A stretch of DNA of 64,000 nucleotides, taken from NCBI GenBank assembly GCA_965276825.1, contig OZ255630.1:2604001-2668000 (forward strand). Reading direction: 5' to 3'. This stretch comes from G965276765 sp965276825 (GTDB taxonomy: Bacteria; Actinomycetota; Acidimicrobiia; Acidimicrobiales; Palsa-688). This document shows positions 41,101 to 47,617 of this stretch, piece after piece; the stretch's first letter is position 1, and each line of letters opens with the position of its first letter. Under the pieces are notes generated by a model. The model was given only the letters and a program-made list of their open reading frames with translations. It did not search any database and had not been told where the DNA came from. Both the position numbers and the translations under genes were made by a program.

Positions 41101-41188
41101 CTGCGCAACAACTTGCACGGCCGCGACCGGCCAAGCCTTGGCGAATCCCCGGATTCGGCCTTCGGCCGCGCAAGTCGTTGCTCCGCAG
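41101..41188. other. 88-base nested multi-hairpin element downstream of rplL
   Basis: Outer arms 41105-41116 and 41170-41181 pair at 11 of 12 positions. Inside them are three further short inverted repeats: GCCAAG-C-CTTGGC (41130-41142), GAATCC-CC-GGATTC (41143-41156) and GGCC-TTC-GGCC (41157-41167). The element starts four bases after the rplL stop (reading leftwards). It does not fit a tRNA. It may be a terminator/processing structure or a palindromic mobile repeat. Confidence 0.7.
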
Positions 41189-41191
41189 TCC

Positions 41192-41575
41192 CTACTTGAC
41201 CTCGACGGAGGCGCCAGCACCCTCGAGGGCGGCCTTGGCCTTCTCGGCGTCCTCCTTGCCGACCTTCTCGAGGACCGGCTTGGGGGCGCTGTCGACCAGG
41301 TCCTTGGCCTCCTTGAGGCCGAGGCTGGTCAGGGAGCGGACCTCCTTGATGACCTGGATCTTCTTGTCGCCGGCGGCGGTGAGGACGACGTCGAACTCGT
41401 CCTGCTCCTCGGCGGCGGGGGCCTCGCCACCGCCGCCAGCGGCGACGGGGGCGGCGACGGCGGCGGGAGCGGCGGCGGTGACGCCGAAGCGCTCCTCGAA
41501 GTCCTTGAGCAGCTCGGACAGCTCGAGGACGGTGAGGCCGGCGATGCTGTCGAGGATCTCTTCCTTGGTGGCCAT
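41192..41575 (-). CDS. rplL: 50S ribosomal protein bL12 (L7/L12)
   Basis: 127 residues, the usual length. The N-terminal dimerisation domain begins MATKEEILDSIAGLTVLELS; an Ala/Gly/Pro hinge follows at about 37-55; the C-terminal factor-binding domain contains FDVVLTAAGDKKIQVIKEVR and LGLKEAKDLVDSAPKPV. It forms the L7/L12 stalk with rplJ. The ATG is 41573-41575. In most bacteria rpoB follows directly; here the gene is followed by structured non-coding DNA and then glycan genes. Confidence 0.98.
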   Translation of the reverse strand: MATKEEILDSIAGLTVLELSELLKDFEERFGVTAAAPAAVAAPVAAGGGGEAPAAEEQDEFDVVLTAAGDKKIQVIKEVRSLTSLGLKEAKDLVDSAPKPVLEKVGKEDAEKAKAALEGAGASVEVK

Positions 41576-41618
41576 GGTGGCGGTGCTCCTAGTGGTGGTG
41601 GTCGGTGGGTGTGGGGTG

Positions 41619-42296
41619 CTACGAGTCGGCGGTTTCGGCGCCGGCGTCCGTGTCGGCGGGCGCCGGGTCGGTCGCCGGTGCATCGGTGCCCTCGGCCGGC
41701 GCCTCCGAGCCCTCGGCGGCGGGCGCGTCCGGCGGGCTCTCGGCGGCTGGCGCCTCCGGCGAGCCCCCGGCGGCCGCCTCACGCTCGTCGCGCAGGGCGG
41801 CCAGCCCGTAGGCCAGGTTCCTCGGGAGAGCCTGGAGGAGGCCGGCGAGCTGCTGGAGGGGTGCGGCGATCCCGCCGGCCAGGCGAGCGAGCAGCACCTC
41901 GCGCGACGGCAGCTCGGCGAGAGCGGAGGTCTGGGACTCGTCGAGGATGTTGTCGCCGAGCACGCCGCCCTTGACCACGAGCAGGTTGTTGACCCGGGCG
42001 AAGTCCCGCAACGACTTGGCCACGGCGGCGGCGTCGCCCTTGACGAAGGCGATGCCGGTCGGACCGACGAGCATCGAGTCGAGCTCACCGAGGCCGAGCT
42101 CGCCGGTGGCCAGCTTGACCAGCGTGTTCTTGTACACCTTGTACTCGCCGCCGCTGGCCCGGAGGCTACGGCGCAGCTCGGCCAGGTCCTTGACCTTGAG
42201 CCCTCGGTACTCGGTGAGGATCGCCGCGTCGGCTTCGCCGAACTTGGCTCGGACCTCGTCGACGACGGCGACCTTGTCGGCTCGGGGATTGTCCAT
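41619..42296 (-). CDS. rplJ: 50S ribosomal protein uL10 with a C-terminal extension
   Basis: 225 residues, about 50 longer than common bacterial L10. The core is standard (MDNPRADKVAVVDEVRAKF, YRGLKVKDLAELRRSLRASG, YKNTLVKLA, then the stalk-binding helix). After about residue 172 there is a low-complexity tail of Ala, Pro, Glu, Asp and Thr (for example EAPAAESPPDAPAAEGSEAP). L10 anchors L12 dimers through its C-terminal helix, so the tail extends beyond the stalk base. A leader resembling the L10 autoregulatory RNA lies upstream. Confidence 0.97.
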   Translation of the reverse strand: MDNPRADKVAVVDEVRAKFGEADAAILTEYRGLKVKDLAELRRSLRASGGEYKVYKNTLVKLATGELGLGELDSMLVGPTGIAFVKGDAAAVAKSLRDFARVNNLLVVKGGVLGDNILDESQTSALAELPSREVLLARLAGGIAAPLQQLAGLLQALPRNLAYGLAALRDEREAAAGGSPEAPAAESPPDAPAAEGSEAPAEGTDAPATDPAPADTDAGAETADS

Positions 42297-42334
42297 GCGG
42301 CACGTCCTCGGTGGTCTCGGGCGACGCGCGAGCG

Positions 42335-42422
42335 GACCACAGGGTGCCTCTCGCCTCGTCGGGCTGGGCCGACTGGCCCATTTCAGCGCCCGGTCCCGGG
42401 CGCACCTGATGTCTCTGGCTCG
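42335..42422 (-). ncRNA. Probable ribosomal protein L10 leader
   Basis: In the gap between lsr2 and rplJ on the minus strand, CCAGAGACATCAGGTGC is followed by two perfect hairpins (8-bp arms GCGCCCGG.., 42386-42403; and TGGGCC-AGTC-GGCCCA, 42365-42380) and then GAGGCACCCTG, which can pair with CAGGTGC to close the structure. Position, closing stem and the AGAGAC-x-CAGGTGC start fit the L10(L12)4-binding leader that autoregulates rplJL. The call is made by eye. Confidence 0.6.
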
Positions 42423-42524
42423 AACGTTGAACTGTCGGTCCGCCCGACCCGAACACGTCGGAGGCGACCGCGACGATCAAGAGTAGCCGCGCCGCCCGGC
42501 CCCGGCCAACCGGGATGGCTGCCG

Positions 42525-42878
42525 CTAGTTGGCCGCCTCGTAGGCGGCGCGGACCTCGGCCGGGATCCGGCCCCGCTCGTTGACCGCGTAGCCGTGCTCC
42601 CTGGCCCACGAGCGGATGTCGGACGACCCGTCACCGCTGCCCCGTCGGCCGGCGCCGCGCGCCGGTCCTGCGCCCGGACGGCGGTGCCGGGGCCCGTCGG
42701 CCAACCGGGCGGAGGCGGCGAAACCCTGCATGGTCTTGGTGAACTCCTCGAGGTGTCGCTCGCACAGCTCGAAGACGTACGACGAGCCGTCGAACCCGAA
42801 CGAGACGGTGTCGACCGCGGCGACCTCCTCGTTGTCGTCGAGATCGCAGATCAGCGTGACCTGAACCTTTTGCGCCAT
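42525..42878 (-). CDS. lsr2: Lsr2-family nucleoid-associated DNA-bridging protein
   Basis: 117 residues, the usual Lsr2 size. The N-terminal dimerisation domain begins MAQKVQVTLICDLDDNE and includes VSFGFDGSSYVFELCERH. An Arg/Pro/Gly-rich linker follows, then a C-terminal DNA-binding domain IRSWAREHGYAVNERGRIPAEV with the RGR AT-hook-like motif in the minor-groove position. Lsr2 binds AT-rich DNA and silences foreign genes. The ATG at 42876-42878 has AAAGGTG about nine bases upstream. It sits inside the ribosomal operon, between rplA and rplJ, on the same strand. Confidence 0.93.
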   Translation of the reverse strand: MAQKVQVTLICDLDDNEEVAAVDTVSFGFDGSSYVFELCERHLEEFTKTMQGFAASARLADGPRHRRPGAGPARGAGRRGSGDGSSDIRSWAREHGYAVNERGRIPAEVRAAYEAAN

Positions 42879-42927
42879 GGCGCACACCTTTCTCTGGGGT
42901 CGGGCGCTGCGCGCTGACCGGGAGCGG

Positions 42928-43653
42928 TCAGGCGCTGACCCGCTCCTCGTCGTCGACGCGCAGCAGCCCCGTGTCGATCTCCACGCCCGGGCCCATGGTC
43001 GACGATACGGCGATCGACCGGAGGTAGCGGCCCTTGGCCGCCGCCGGCTTCACCCGGTTGATCTCGTCGAGCACGGCACGCAAGTTGGTCACGAGGTCCT
43101 GGCGGGTGAAGCTCACCTTGCCGATGGGCACCTGCACCACGCCACGGGACCGGGTGTCGGCCCGGTACTCGACCCGGCCCCCCTTGAACTCGCCGACCGC
43201 CCGCCCGACGTCGGTGGTGACGGTGCCCGTCTTGGGGTTGGGCATGAGGCCGCGAGGTCCGAGCTTGCGCCCGAGACGGCCCACCTGGCCCATCAGGTCG
43301 GGCGTGGCGATGGCCACGTCGAAGTCCATCATGCCGCCGTCGACCTCGGCCACCAGGTCGTCGGCGCCGACGAAGTCGGCGCCCGCGGCGCGCGCCGCCT
43401 CGGCGGCGGCACCTGCGGCGAAGACCGCCACCCGGACATCCTTGCCCGTGCCCGACGGCAGGGCGACCGTGCCCCGGATGACCTGGTCGGCCTTTCTGGG
43501 GTCCACGCCGAGGCGGATGGCCAGCTCGATGGTCTCGTCGAAGCGGGCGTGAGCCAGGCTCTTGACCAGGTCGAGCGCCTCGGCCGGCGCGTAGCTCCGC
43601 TGGTCGTCGAAGCGTTTGGCGGAGTCGGCGTACTTCTTTCCTCGCTGCGGCAT
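42928..43653 (-). CDS. rplA: 50S ribosomal protein uL1
   Basis: 241 residues, normal length. It begins MPQRGKKYADSAKRFD and contains the conserved block GRKLGPRGLMPNPKTGTVT near residue 130 and the C-terminal GPGVEIDTG. It binds 23S rRNA in the L1 stalk and usually represses its own operon. It lies 87 bases after rplK and 49 bases before lsr2. Confidence 0.98.
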   Translation of the reverse strand: MPQRGKKYADSAKRFDDQRSYAPAEALDLVKSLAHARFDETIELAIRLGVDPRKADQVIRGTVALPSGTGKDVRVAVFAAGAAAEAARAAGADFVGADDLVAEVDGGMMDFDVAIATPDLMGQVGRLGRKLGPRGLMPNPKTGTVTTDVGRAVGEFKGGRVEYRADTRSRGVVQVPIGKVSFTRQDLVTNLRAVLDEINRVKPAAAKGRYLRSIAVSSTMGPGVEIDTGLLRVDDEERVSA

Positions 43654-43740
43654 GGAAGCCTCCCTCGGGGTTGGACGGGCGGGGCGAGGTCGTTCCCCGG
43701 CCTCGTCTTCGGCTCGGACCCGGACGGGACCGAGGGTGGA

Positions 43741-44166
43741 TCAGCTGACGGTGATGCCCATCGACCTGGCCGTGCCGGCTACCTGTGCCTTGGCCGCCTC
43801 GATGTCATTGGCGTTGAGGTCCGGCATCTTGACCTGGGCGATCTCCGTGACCTGGGCGTCGGTCACCGAGCCGACGATCTCCTTGCCGGTGGTGCTGGCG
43901 CCCTTGTCCAGCCCGGCGGCCTGGCGCAGGAGCACCGGGGTGGGCGGGGTCTTGAGCACGAAGGTGAAGGTGCGGTCCTCGTAGATGGTGATCTCCACGG
44001 GCACGACCTGGCCGACGCGGTCCTCGGTCTGGGCGTTGTACTGCTTGACGAAGTCCATCGTCTGCACGCCGTGGGGCCCGAGAGCGGTGCCGACGGGCGG
44101 TGCCGGGGTGGCCTTGCCCGCGGGCAGCTGGATCTTGACGATGGTGACGACGCGGCGCTTGGCCAT
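43741..44166 (-). CDS. rplK: 50S ribosomal protein uL11
   Basis: 141 residues, the standard size. It starts MAKRRVVTIVKIQLPAGKAT and has ALGPHGVQTMDFVKQYNAQT and KTPPTPVLLRQAAG, the canonical N-terminal and linker regions, then the RNA-binding C-terminal domain. The ATG at 44164-44166 has GGAGGAG upstream. The open frame extending upstream is the nusG shadow. The gene is 14 bases downstream of nusG. Confidence 0.98.
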   Translation of the reverse strand: MAKRRVVTIVKIQLPAGKATPAPPVGTALGPHGVQTMDFVKQYNAQTEDRVGQVVPVEITIYEDRTFTFVLKTPPTPVLLRQAAGLDKGASTTGKEIVGSVTDAQVTEIAQVKMPDLNANDIEAAKAQVAGTARSMGITVS

Positions 44167-44180
44167 GGGTGCTGCTCCTC

Positions 44181-44942
44181 CTACAGTTTCGCCACCTGGG
44201 CGAAATCGAGCTCGACGGGCGTCTCGCGCCCGAAAATGTTGACCAGGACCTTGAGCTTGAGCTGATCCTCGTTGATCTCGGCGATGGTGCCGCTGAAGTC
44301 GGCGAAGGGGCCTTCCCTGACGCGCACCGACTCGCCGAGCTCGTATTCGAGCCGCGGCCGCTTGTGCTTGGTGGACGGCGTGCCGTCGGGCTCCTTGACC
44401 TGGAGGATGTTCTCGACCTCCTTGCGCGACAGCGGCGTCGGGCGGGCGCCGAGCCCGACGAAGCCGGTCACCCCCGGCGTGTTGCGCACCACGTACCACG
44501 AGTCGTCGTCGAGGTCGACGCGGACGAGCAGGTATCCGGGGAACACCTTCTTCGAGACGACCTGCTTCTTGCCGTTCTTGAACTCGACGACGTCCTCCAT
44601 GGGGATGACGCACTCGAAGATGCGCTCCTCCATGTTCATCGAGGCGATGCGGCTCTCGAGGTTGGACTTCACCTTGTTCTCGTAGCCGGCGTAGCTGTGC
44701 AGCACGTACCACTGGCCGGGACGGTCGTACGGGCTCTCCGGCGGGGCCGCGACAAGCTCGTCGTCGGCATCGAGCGCGGCCACGGCCTCAGGGTCGGGGG
44801 CGTCGGGCGTGGCGGTGCCGGCGTCGTCGGTCGCAGGTGCGGCCACCTCGCCGTCGTCGTCGACGGTGGATTCGGGAATCGTGTCGCTCACGGGTGCCTC
44901 CTCGGGCGCGTCGGGAGAGCCTGAGGTCTCGGGGTCGGTCAT
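44181..44942 (-). CDS. nusG: Transcription termination/antitermination factor NusG
   Basis: 253 residues. The NGN domain (QWYVLHSYAGYENKVKSNL to about residue 190) and the C-terminal KOW domain (GPFADFSGTIAEINEDQLKL) are intact. The first 75 residues form an acidic, Ala/Pro/Asp-rich extension of the kind common in actinobacterial NusG. The ATG overlaps the secE stop by one base (TGATG), giving coupled translation. Confidence 0.97.
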   Translation of the reverse strand: MTDPETSGSPDAPEEAPVSDTIPESTVDDDGEVAAPATDDAGTATPDAPDPEAVAALDADDELVAAPPESPYDRPGQWYVLHSYAGYENKVKSNLESRIASMNMEERIFECVIPMEDVVEFKNGKKQVVSKKVFPGYLLVRVDLDDDSWYVVRNTPGVTGFVGLGARPTPLSRKEVENILQVKEPDGTPSTKHKRPRLEYELGESVRVREGPFADFSGTIAEINEDQLKLKVLVNIFGRETPVELDFAQVAKL

Positions 44943-45370
44943 CAGGGGTTGAAGAGGAAGCCCGCGACCTTGGCGAAACCGAAGTCGAGCCCGAAGATCA
45001 GGGCGGTGACCACGACCAGGGTCAGCAGCACCACCGTCGAGTAGTTGATGGTCTCCGTCCGGGTCGGCCAGGCGACCTTCCTGAGCTCGACGTTGACCTC
45101 GTGGAGGAACTGCCGGGGGGCGAAGCGGTGCTCGACGGGCGGGAGCCCAGCCGCCGACCCGCTCCTGCGGACGGCTGCATCGGTGGCGTCGACCTCGTCG
45201 ATCCGATCGCCGATGAGATCGTCGGACACGTCGTCGACGGGCATGGTGGCGTCCACCTGCATGGTGCCGTCGACCGGCATGGTCCCGCCGTCGTCGGCGC
45301 CGCCGGGCCCGGCCGCGCCAGCAGCGCCGCCGGGACGTCGCCCTGCATCACGTCGGTGCTGTCGATTCAT
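44942..45370 (-). CDS. secE: Preprotein translocase subunit SecE with N-terminal extension
   Basis: 142 residues. The conserved SecE core is at the C-terminus: an amphipathic helix (FLHEVNVELRKVAWPTRTET) and one membrane segment (YSTVVLLTLVVVTALIFGLD). The first 85 residues are a disordered, Gly/Ala/Asp-rich extension with a short internal repeat (TMPVDGTMQVDATMPVDD), produced by 18-base tandem units in the DNA. The ATG 45368-45370 is used; a GTG two codons upstream is possible. It follows tRNA-Trp, the usual actinobacterial order. Confidence 0.93.
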   Translation of the reverse strand: MNRQHRRDAGRRPGGAAGAAGPGGADDGGTMPVDGTMQVDATMPVDDVSDDLIGDRIDEVDATDAAVRRSGSAAGLPPVEHRFAPRQFLHEVNVELRKVAWPTRTETINYSTVVLLTLVVVTALIFGLDFGFAKVAGFLFNP

Positions 45371-45443
45371 GCTCACGAGACGGACGACCTTCCGAAGACC
45401 TGCGGTGCTGCGAACGTTGCCACCGGACCTGCATCTGCCCGGG

Positions 45444-45516
45444 CAGGGCAGGAGGGACTCGAACCCCCAACCGCCGGTTTTGGAGACCGGTGCTCTACCA
45501 GTTGAGCTACTGCCCT
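45444..45516 (-). tRNA. tRNA-Trp (anticodon CCA)
   Basis: Minus-strand cloverleaf: acceptor AGGGCAG pairs with CTGCCCT, D-arm AGCTCAACTGGTAGAGC, anticodon arm CCGGT-CTCCAAA-ACCGG with anticodon CCA, T-arm GGGGGTTCGAGTCCCTC-like. The CCA tail is not encoded. It lies just upstream of secE. Confidence 0.97.
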
Positions 45517-45542
45517 CGGTGGGGCGGTTGTTCCAGGCCCAA

Positions 45543-45548
45543 AGGTTA
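45543..45548 (-). promoter_or_regulatory. Candidate -10 element of the tRNA-Trp/secE transcript
   Basis: TAACCT on the minus strand, about 27 bases before the tRNA 5' end. No clear -35. Confidence 0.35.
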
Positions 45549-45620
45549 GCACCCGTCCGGCCCGTCCCTTCCTGCGGGGTGGCCCCCGGAGGTCGCGGGA
45601 TGAAGGCGGCGGGGGGGCGG

Positions 45621-45626
45621 TAGGGT
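45621..45626 (+). promoter_or_regulatory. Candidate -10 element, leaderless start
   Basis: TAGGGT, six bases, then the ATG at 45633. Confidence 0.5.
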
Positions 45627-45632
45627 CGGACC

Positions 45633-46037
45633 ATGACGACGACGGGCCCCGCCGTGATGTCCCCGGGCCTCTCCTCCACCGGCCGGCCGCCCGCCGATCG
45701 GGCCATGCGCCGGGTGCTGCGGGTGCCGGAGCGCCCCGCCGCCAGCGAGGACAGCGCCCACCGGATCTTCAGCGTCTCCATCCTGCTGTCCGCTCTGCGC
45801 TGCCTGCTCAGCTACATCGTGCTCCCGGTGCTGACCCCGCTGGTGGGCGCGGCCACATCGGTGGGTCCCGACGTCGGCATACCGCTGGCGGTCGTGGCCC
45901 TGATCTTCGACGTGCGGGGCATCCGTCGGTTCTGGCTGGCCGACCACCGGCTCCGCTGGCAGATGACCGGGATCTACGTGGTGGTCATGGGCTTCGTGAT
46001 CGCCCTGCTCGTCGGCAACATCGTCTCCATCGTCTGA
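45633..46037 (+). CDS. Small membrane protein of unknown function
   Basis: 134 residues. A Pro/Ser/Arg-rich cytoplasmic N-terminus of about 50 residues is followed by three to four hydrophobic helices (RIFSVSILLSALRCLLSYIV, GIPLAVVALIFDVRGI, MTGIYVVVMGFVIALLVGN). I do not recognise a family. Leaderless spacing to TAGGGT supports expression. Its last 64 bases overlap the end of the convergent anti-sigma gene. Confidence 0.72.
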   Translation: MTTTGPAVMSPGLSSTGRPPADRAMRRVLRVPERPAASEDSAHRIFSVSILLSALRCLLSYIVLPVLTPLVGAATSVGPDVGIPLAVVALIFDVRGIRRFWLADHRLRWQMTGIYVVVMGFVIALLVGNIVSIV

Positions 46038-46417
46038 GCCAGCGCCCCCCGCCACCCCGTGGGTCCGGCTGCCACCGGATGCCAGCGCACCCACGCCACC
46101 GCGGCCAGCGCCCCGAGCGCAGCTGCGACCGAGGCCACCGCCGCGACCGCCGGCATCCCGGCCCCGACCGGGGCGTCGGCGTCATCGAGGATGCGGGCCA
46201 GCACGGCCGGCGGCGGGATGGCCGTGTCGGTCCGCAGCGAGTGCAGCGTCCGCAGCATCCTGCGGTAGCGGGCCACCTCGGCCTGGCAGCGCAGGCAGCG
46301 GTCCACGTGGTCGGCGACGGACGGGGCGAGGGCCGCCTCGCGCGCGGCGAACGCCGGCAGCTGCGGCGCCAATCGCTCGCAGGGGCTGGGCCTCCGACCG
46401 GGGAGCGGGACCGGCAC
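45974..46417 (-). CDS. Putative zinc-finger anti-sigma factor
   Basis: 147 residues. The first half has the H-x3-C-x2-C zinc-binding pattern of ZAS-type anti-sigma factors (DHVDRCLRCQAEVARYRR, near residue 40). A single membrane segment follows near residue 95 (AVAAVASVAAALGALAAVAWV), with a short tail outside. The GTG start (46415-46417) is two bases after the stop of the ECF sigma gene, so the two are co-translated and presumably form a sensor pair. The signal is unknown. The 3' end overlaps the convergent small membrane protein gene by 64 bases. Confidence 0.82.
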   Translation of the reverse strand: MPVPLPGRRPSPCERLAPQLPAFAAREAALAPSVADHVDRCLRCQAEVARYRRMLRTLHSLRTDTAIPPPAVLARILDDADAPVGAGMPAVAAVASVAAALGALAAVAWVRWHPVAAGPTGWRGALAQTMETMLPTSRAITKPMTTT

Positions 46418-46419
46418 GG

Positions 46420-47115
46420 TCAGGACCTCCTCTCCTGGCCGTCGCCCCCCGCAGAGGCGTCGAGGCGGTGGCGCAGGCGGGTGCGGGCCCGGTGGAGCCG
46501 GACCTTGGCCGCGGACTCGGAGATGCCGAGCTCGGCGGCGATGGCCGCGTGAGGGAGGTCGTAGACGTCGCGCAGGACGATCACCTGGCGCAGGCGGCTC
46601 GGCAGCTCCGCCAGCGCCGCCGTGATGACCGTCCGGTCGGCGGCCGTGGCGGCGCGTTGCTCAGGATCACGCTCCGGGCAGCGGTCGATCACCGGCGCGT
46701 CGTCGGCCAGCGGCTCGGTCCGCGCCCGCCTGCGCTTGCGCACCGCGGTCGACGCGCAGTTGGCGGTGATCCGGTACAGCCAGGTGGTGAACTGGGCCTC
46801 ACCGCGAAACGATCCGAGCGCCCGGTGGGCCCGCAGGTAGGTCTCCTGCACCACGTCACCGGCATCGTGCTCGTTGCCGGTGAGGCGCAGGGCCAGGGTC
46901 CAGGTGCCGGCGTAGGTGGCCCGGACGAGCGCCTCCCTGGCCCGCTCGTCCCCGTCACGGGCGGCTCTCAGCAGCTCGCTCAGGTCTGGGGCGGCGCCGA
47001 GCCGCTCGGCTGGCGGACGGGCGTCCCCGGCGTGGGACGGCCGCGGAGGCGCGCCGAAGGTCTCCCCGCCCGGCGGCGCGGACGGGCGGATCCGGCCGGC
47101 GCCCAAGGGGGTCAC
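46420..47115 (-). CDS. ECF-type RNA polymerase sigma factor
   Basis: 231 residues. A 45-residue Pro/Gly-rich N-terminus precedes region 2 (LRLTGNEHDAGDVVQETYL, FRGEAQFTTWLYRITANCA) and region 4 (LPSRLRQVIVLRDVYDLPH then AAELGISESAAKVRLHRART, a helix-turn-helix). Regions 1.1 and 3 are absent, as in group IV sigma factors. The start GTG 47113-47115 gives a long N-terminus; an internal start nearer DLSELLRAARDGD is possible. It is followed by its likely anti-sigma factor. Confidence 0.92.
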   Translation of the reverse strand: MTPLGAGRIRPSAPPGGETFGAPPRPSHAGDARPPAERLGAAPDLSELLRAARDGDERAREALVRATYAGTWTLALRLTGNEHDAGDVVQETYLRAHRALGSFRGEAQFTTWLYRITANCASTAVRKRRRARTEPLADDAPVIDRCPERDPEQRAATAADRTVITAALAELPSRLRQVIVLRDVYDLPHAAIAAELGISESAAKVRLHRARTRLRHRLDASAGGDGQERRS

Positions 47116-47134
47116 GCCGAGGGGACGCGACGGG

Positions 47135-47299
47135 TCAGCGGGTCTCCTTGTGGAGGGTGTGCTGGCGGTCCCAGCGGCAGTACTTCTGCATCTCGATGCG
47201 CTCGCGGTCGTTGACCTTGTTCTTCATGGTGATGTAGTTGCGCCGCTTGCACGTGTCGCAAGCGAGCGTGACCTTCACCCGCTTCTCGTTCTTGGCCAT
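47135..47299 (-). CDS. rpmG: 50S ribosomal protein bL33
   Basis: 54 residues beginning MAKNEKRVKVTLACDTCKRR and ending HTLHKETR, the standard bL33 ends. The first zinc pair CDTC is present. In place of the second Cys pair the sequence reads YCRWDRQH, so only one Cys remains and zinc would need another ligand such as His or Asp. The ORF is too short for a length-filtered search and was read directly. It is downstream of tRNA-Met and tRNA-Thr on the same strand. Confidence 0.95.
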   Translation of the reverse strand: MAKNEKRVKVTLACDTCKRRNYITMKNKVNDRERIEMQKYCRWDRQHTLHKETR

Positions 47300-47340
47300 C
47301 TCCGACTCCTGACGACCGGGTTGGGCCCGGTAGGTTCCTC

Positions 47341-47417
47341 TGGTAGCGGCGGTCGGACTTGAACCGACGACAACTCGATTATGAGCCGAGTGCTCTAACC
47401 AACTGAGCTACGCCGCC
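47341..47417 (-). tRNA. tRNA-Met (anticodon CAT)
   Basis: Minus-strand cloverleaf: acceptor GGCGGCG with CGCCGCT (G1-U72 wobble), D-arm AGCTCAGTTGGTTAGAGC, anticodon arm CTCGG-CTCATAA-TCGAG with anticodon CAT, T-arm GTCGGTTCAAGTCCGAC. A CCA end is encoded (47341-47343). The D-arm and acceptor favour an elongator tRNA. Confidence 0.96.
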
Positions 47418-47418
47418 G

Positions 47419-47491
47419 AGCCCCTTGTCGGAATCGAACCGACGACACCAGCCTTACCATGGCTGTGCTCTGCCGACTGAGCTAAAGGGGC
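47419..47491 (-). tRNA. tRNA-Thr (anticodon GGT)
   Basis: Minus-strand cloverleaf: acceptor GCCCCTT with AAGGGGC, anticodon arm CAGCC-ATGGTAA-GGCTG with anticodon GGT, T-arm GTCGGTTCGATTCCGAC. No CCA is encoded. One base separates it from tRNA-Met, so the two are processed from one transcript. Confidence 0.97.
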
Positions 47492-47551
47492 GTGTCACCC
47501 GGCGGGCGGGGGACGGGCCATGGTATCCGGCCACGGACAGCCACGTCCCAT

Positions 47552-47590
47552 CCGCACGGAGGGCCCACGTCCTCTCCCGCACGGAGGGCC
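47552..47590. repeat. 14-bp direct repeat pair
   Basis: CCGCACGGAGGGCC occurs at 47552-47565 and 47577-47590, 25 bases apart, between divergent tRNA-Thr and the GNAT gene. It could be a pair of regulator sites or chance in GC-rich DNA. Confidence 0.5.
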
Positions 47591-47605
47591 GTGGCCGCCC
47601 GCAGG

Positions 47606-47611
47606 TACCCT
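47606..47611 (+). promoter_or_regulatory. Candidate -10 element, leaderless start of the GNAT gene
   Basis: TACCCT, six bases, then the GTG at 47618. Confidence 0.5.
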
Positions 47612-47617
47612 CGCAGG

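Larger units (their letters stand above)
40750..41191. other. 442-bp non-coding junction, rich in repeats and hairpins
   Basis: Gap between the CysQ-like gene and rplL, the point at which the glycan cluster meets the ribosomal operon. It contains four 38-bp tandem repeats, a 45-base imperfect hairpin, a 13-bp perfect hairpin and an 88-base multi-hairpin element, each listed separately. I see no convincing coding sequence. Confidence 0.85.

Noticed and set aside
41101..41188. A tRNA or tRNA-like gene in the multi-hairpin element
   Set aside because: Arm lengths and loops do not fit a cloverleaf: the outer stem is 12 bp, there is no T-loop consensus in place and no plausible anticodon arm.
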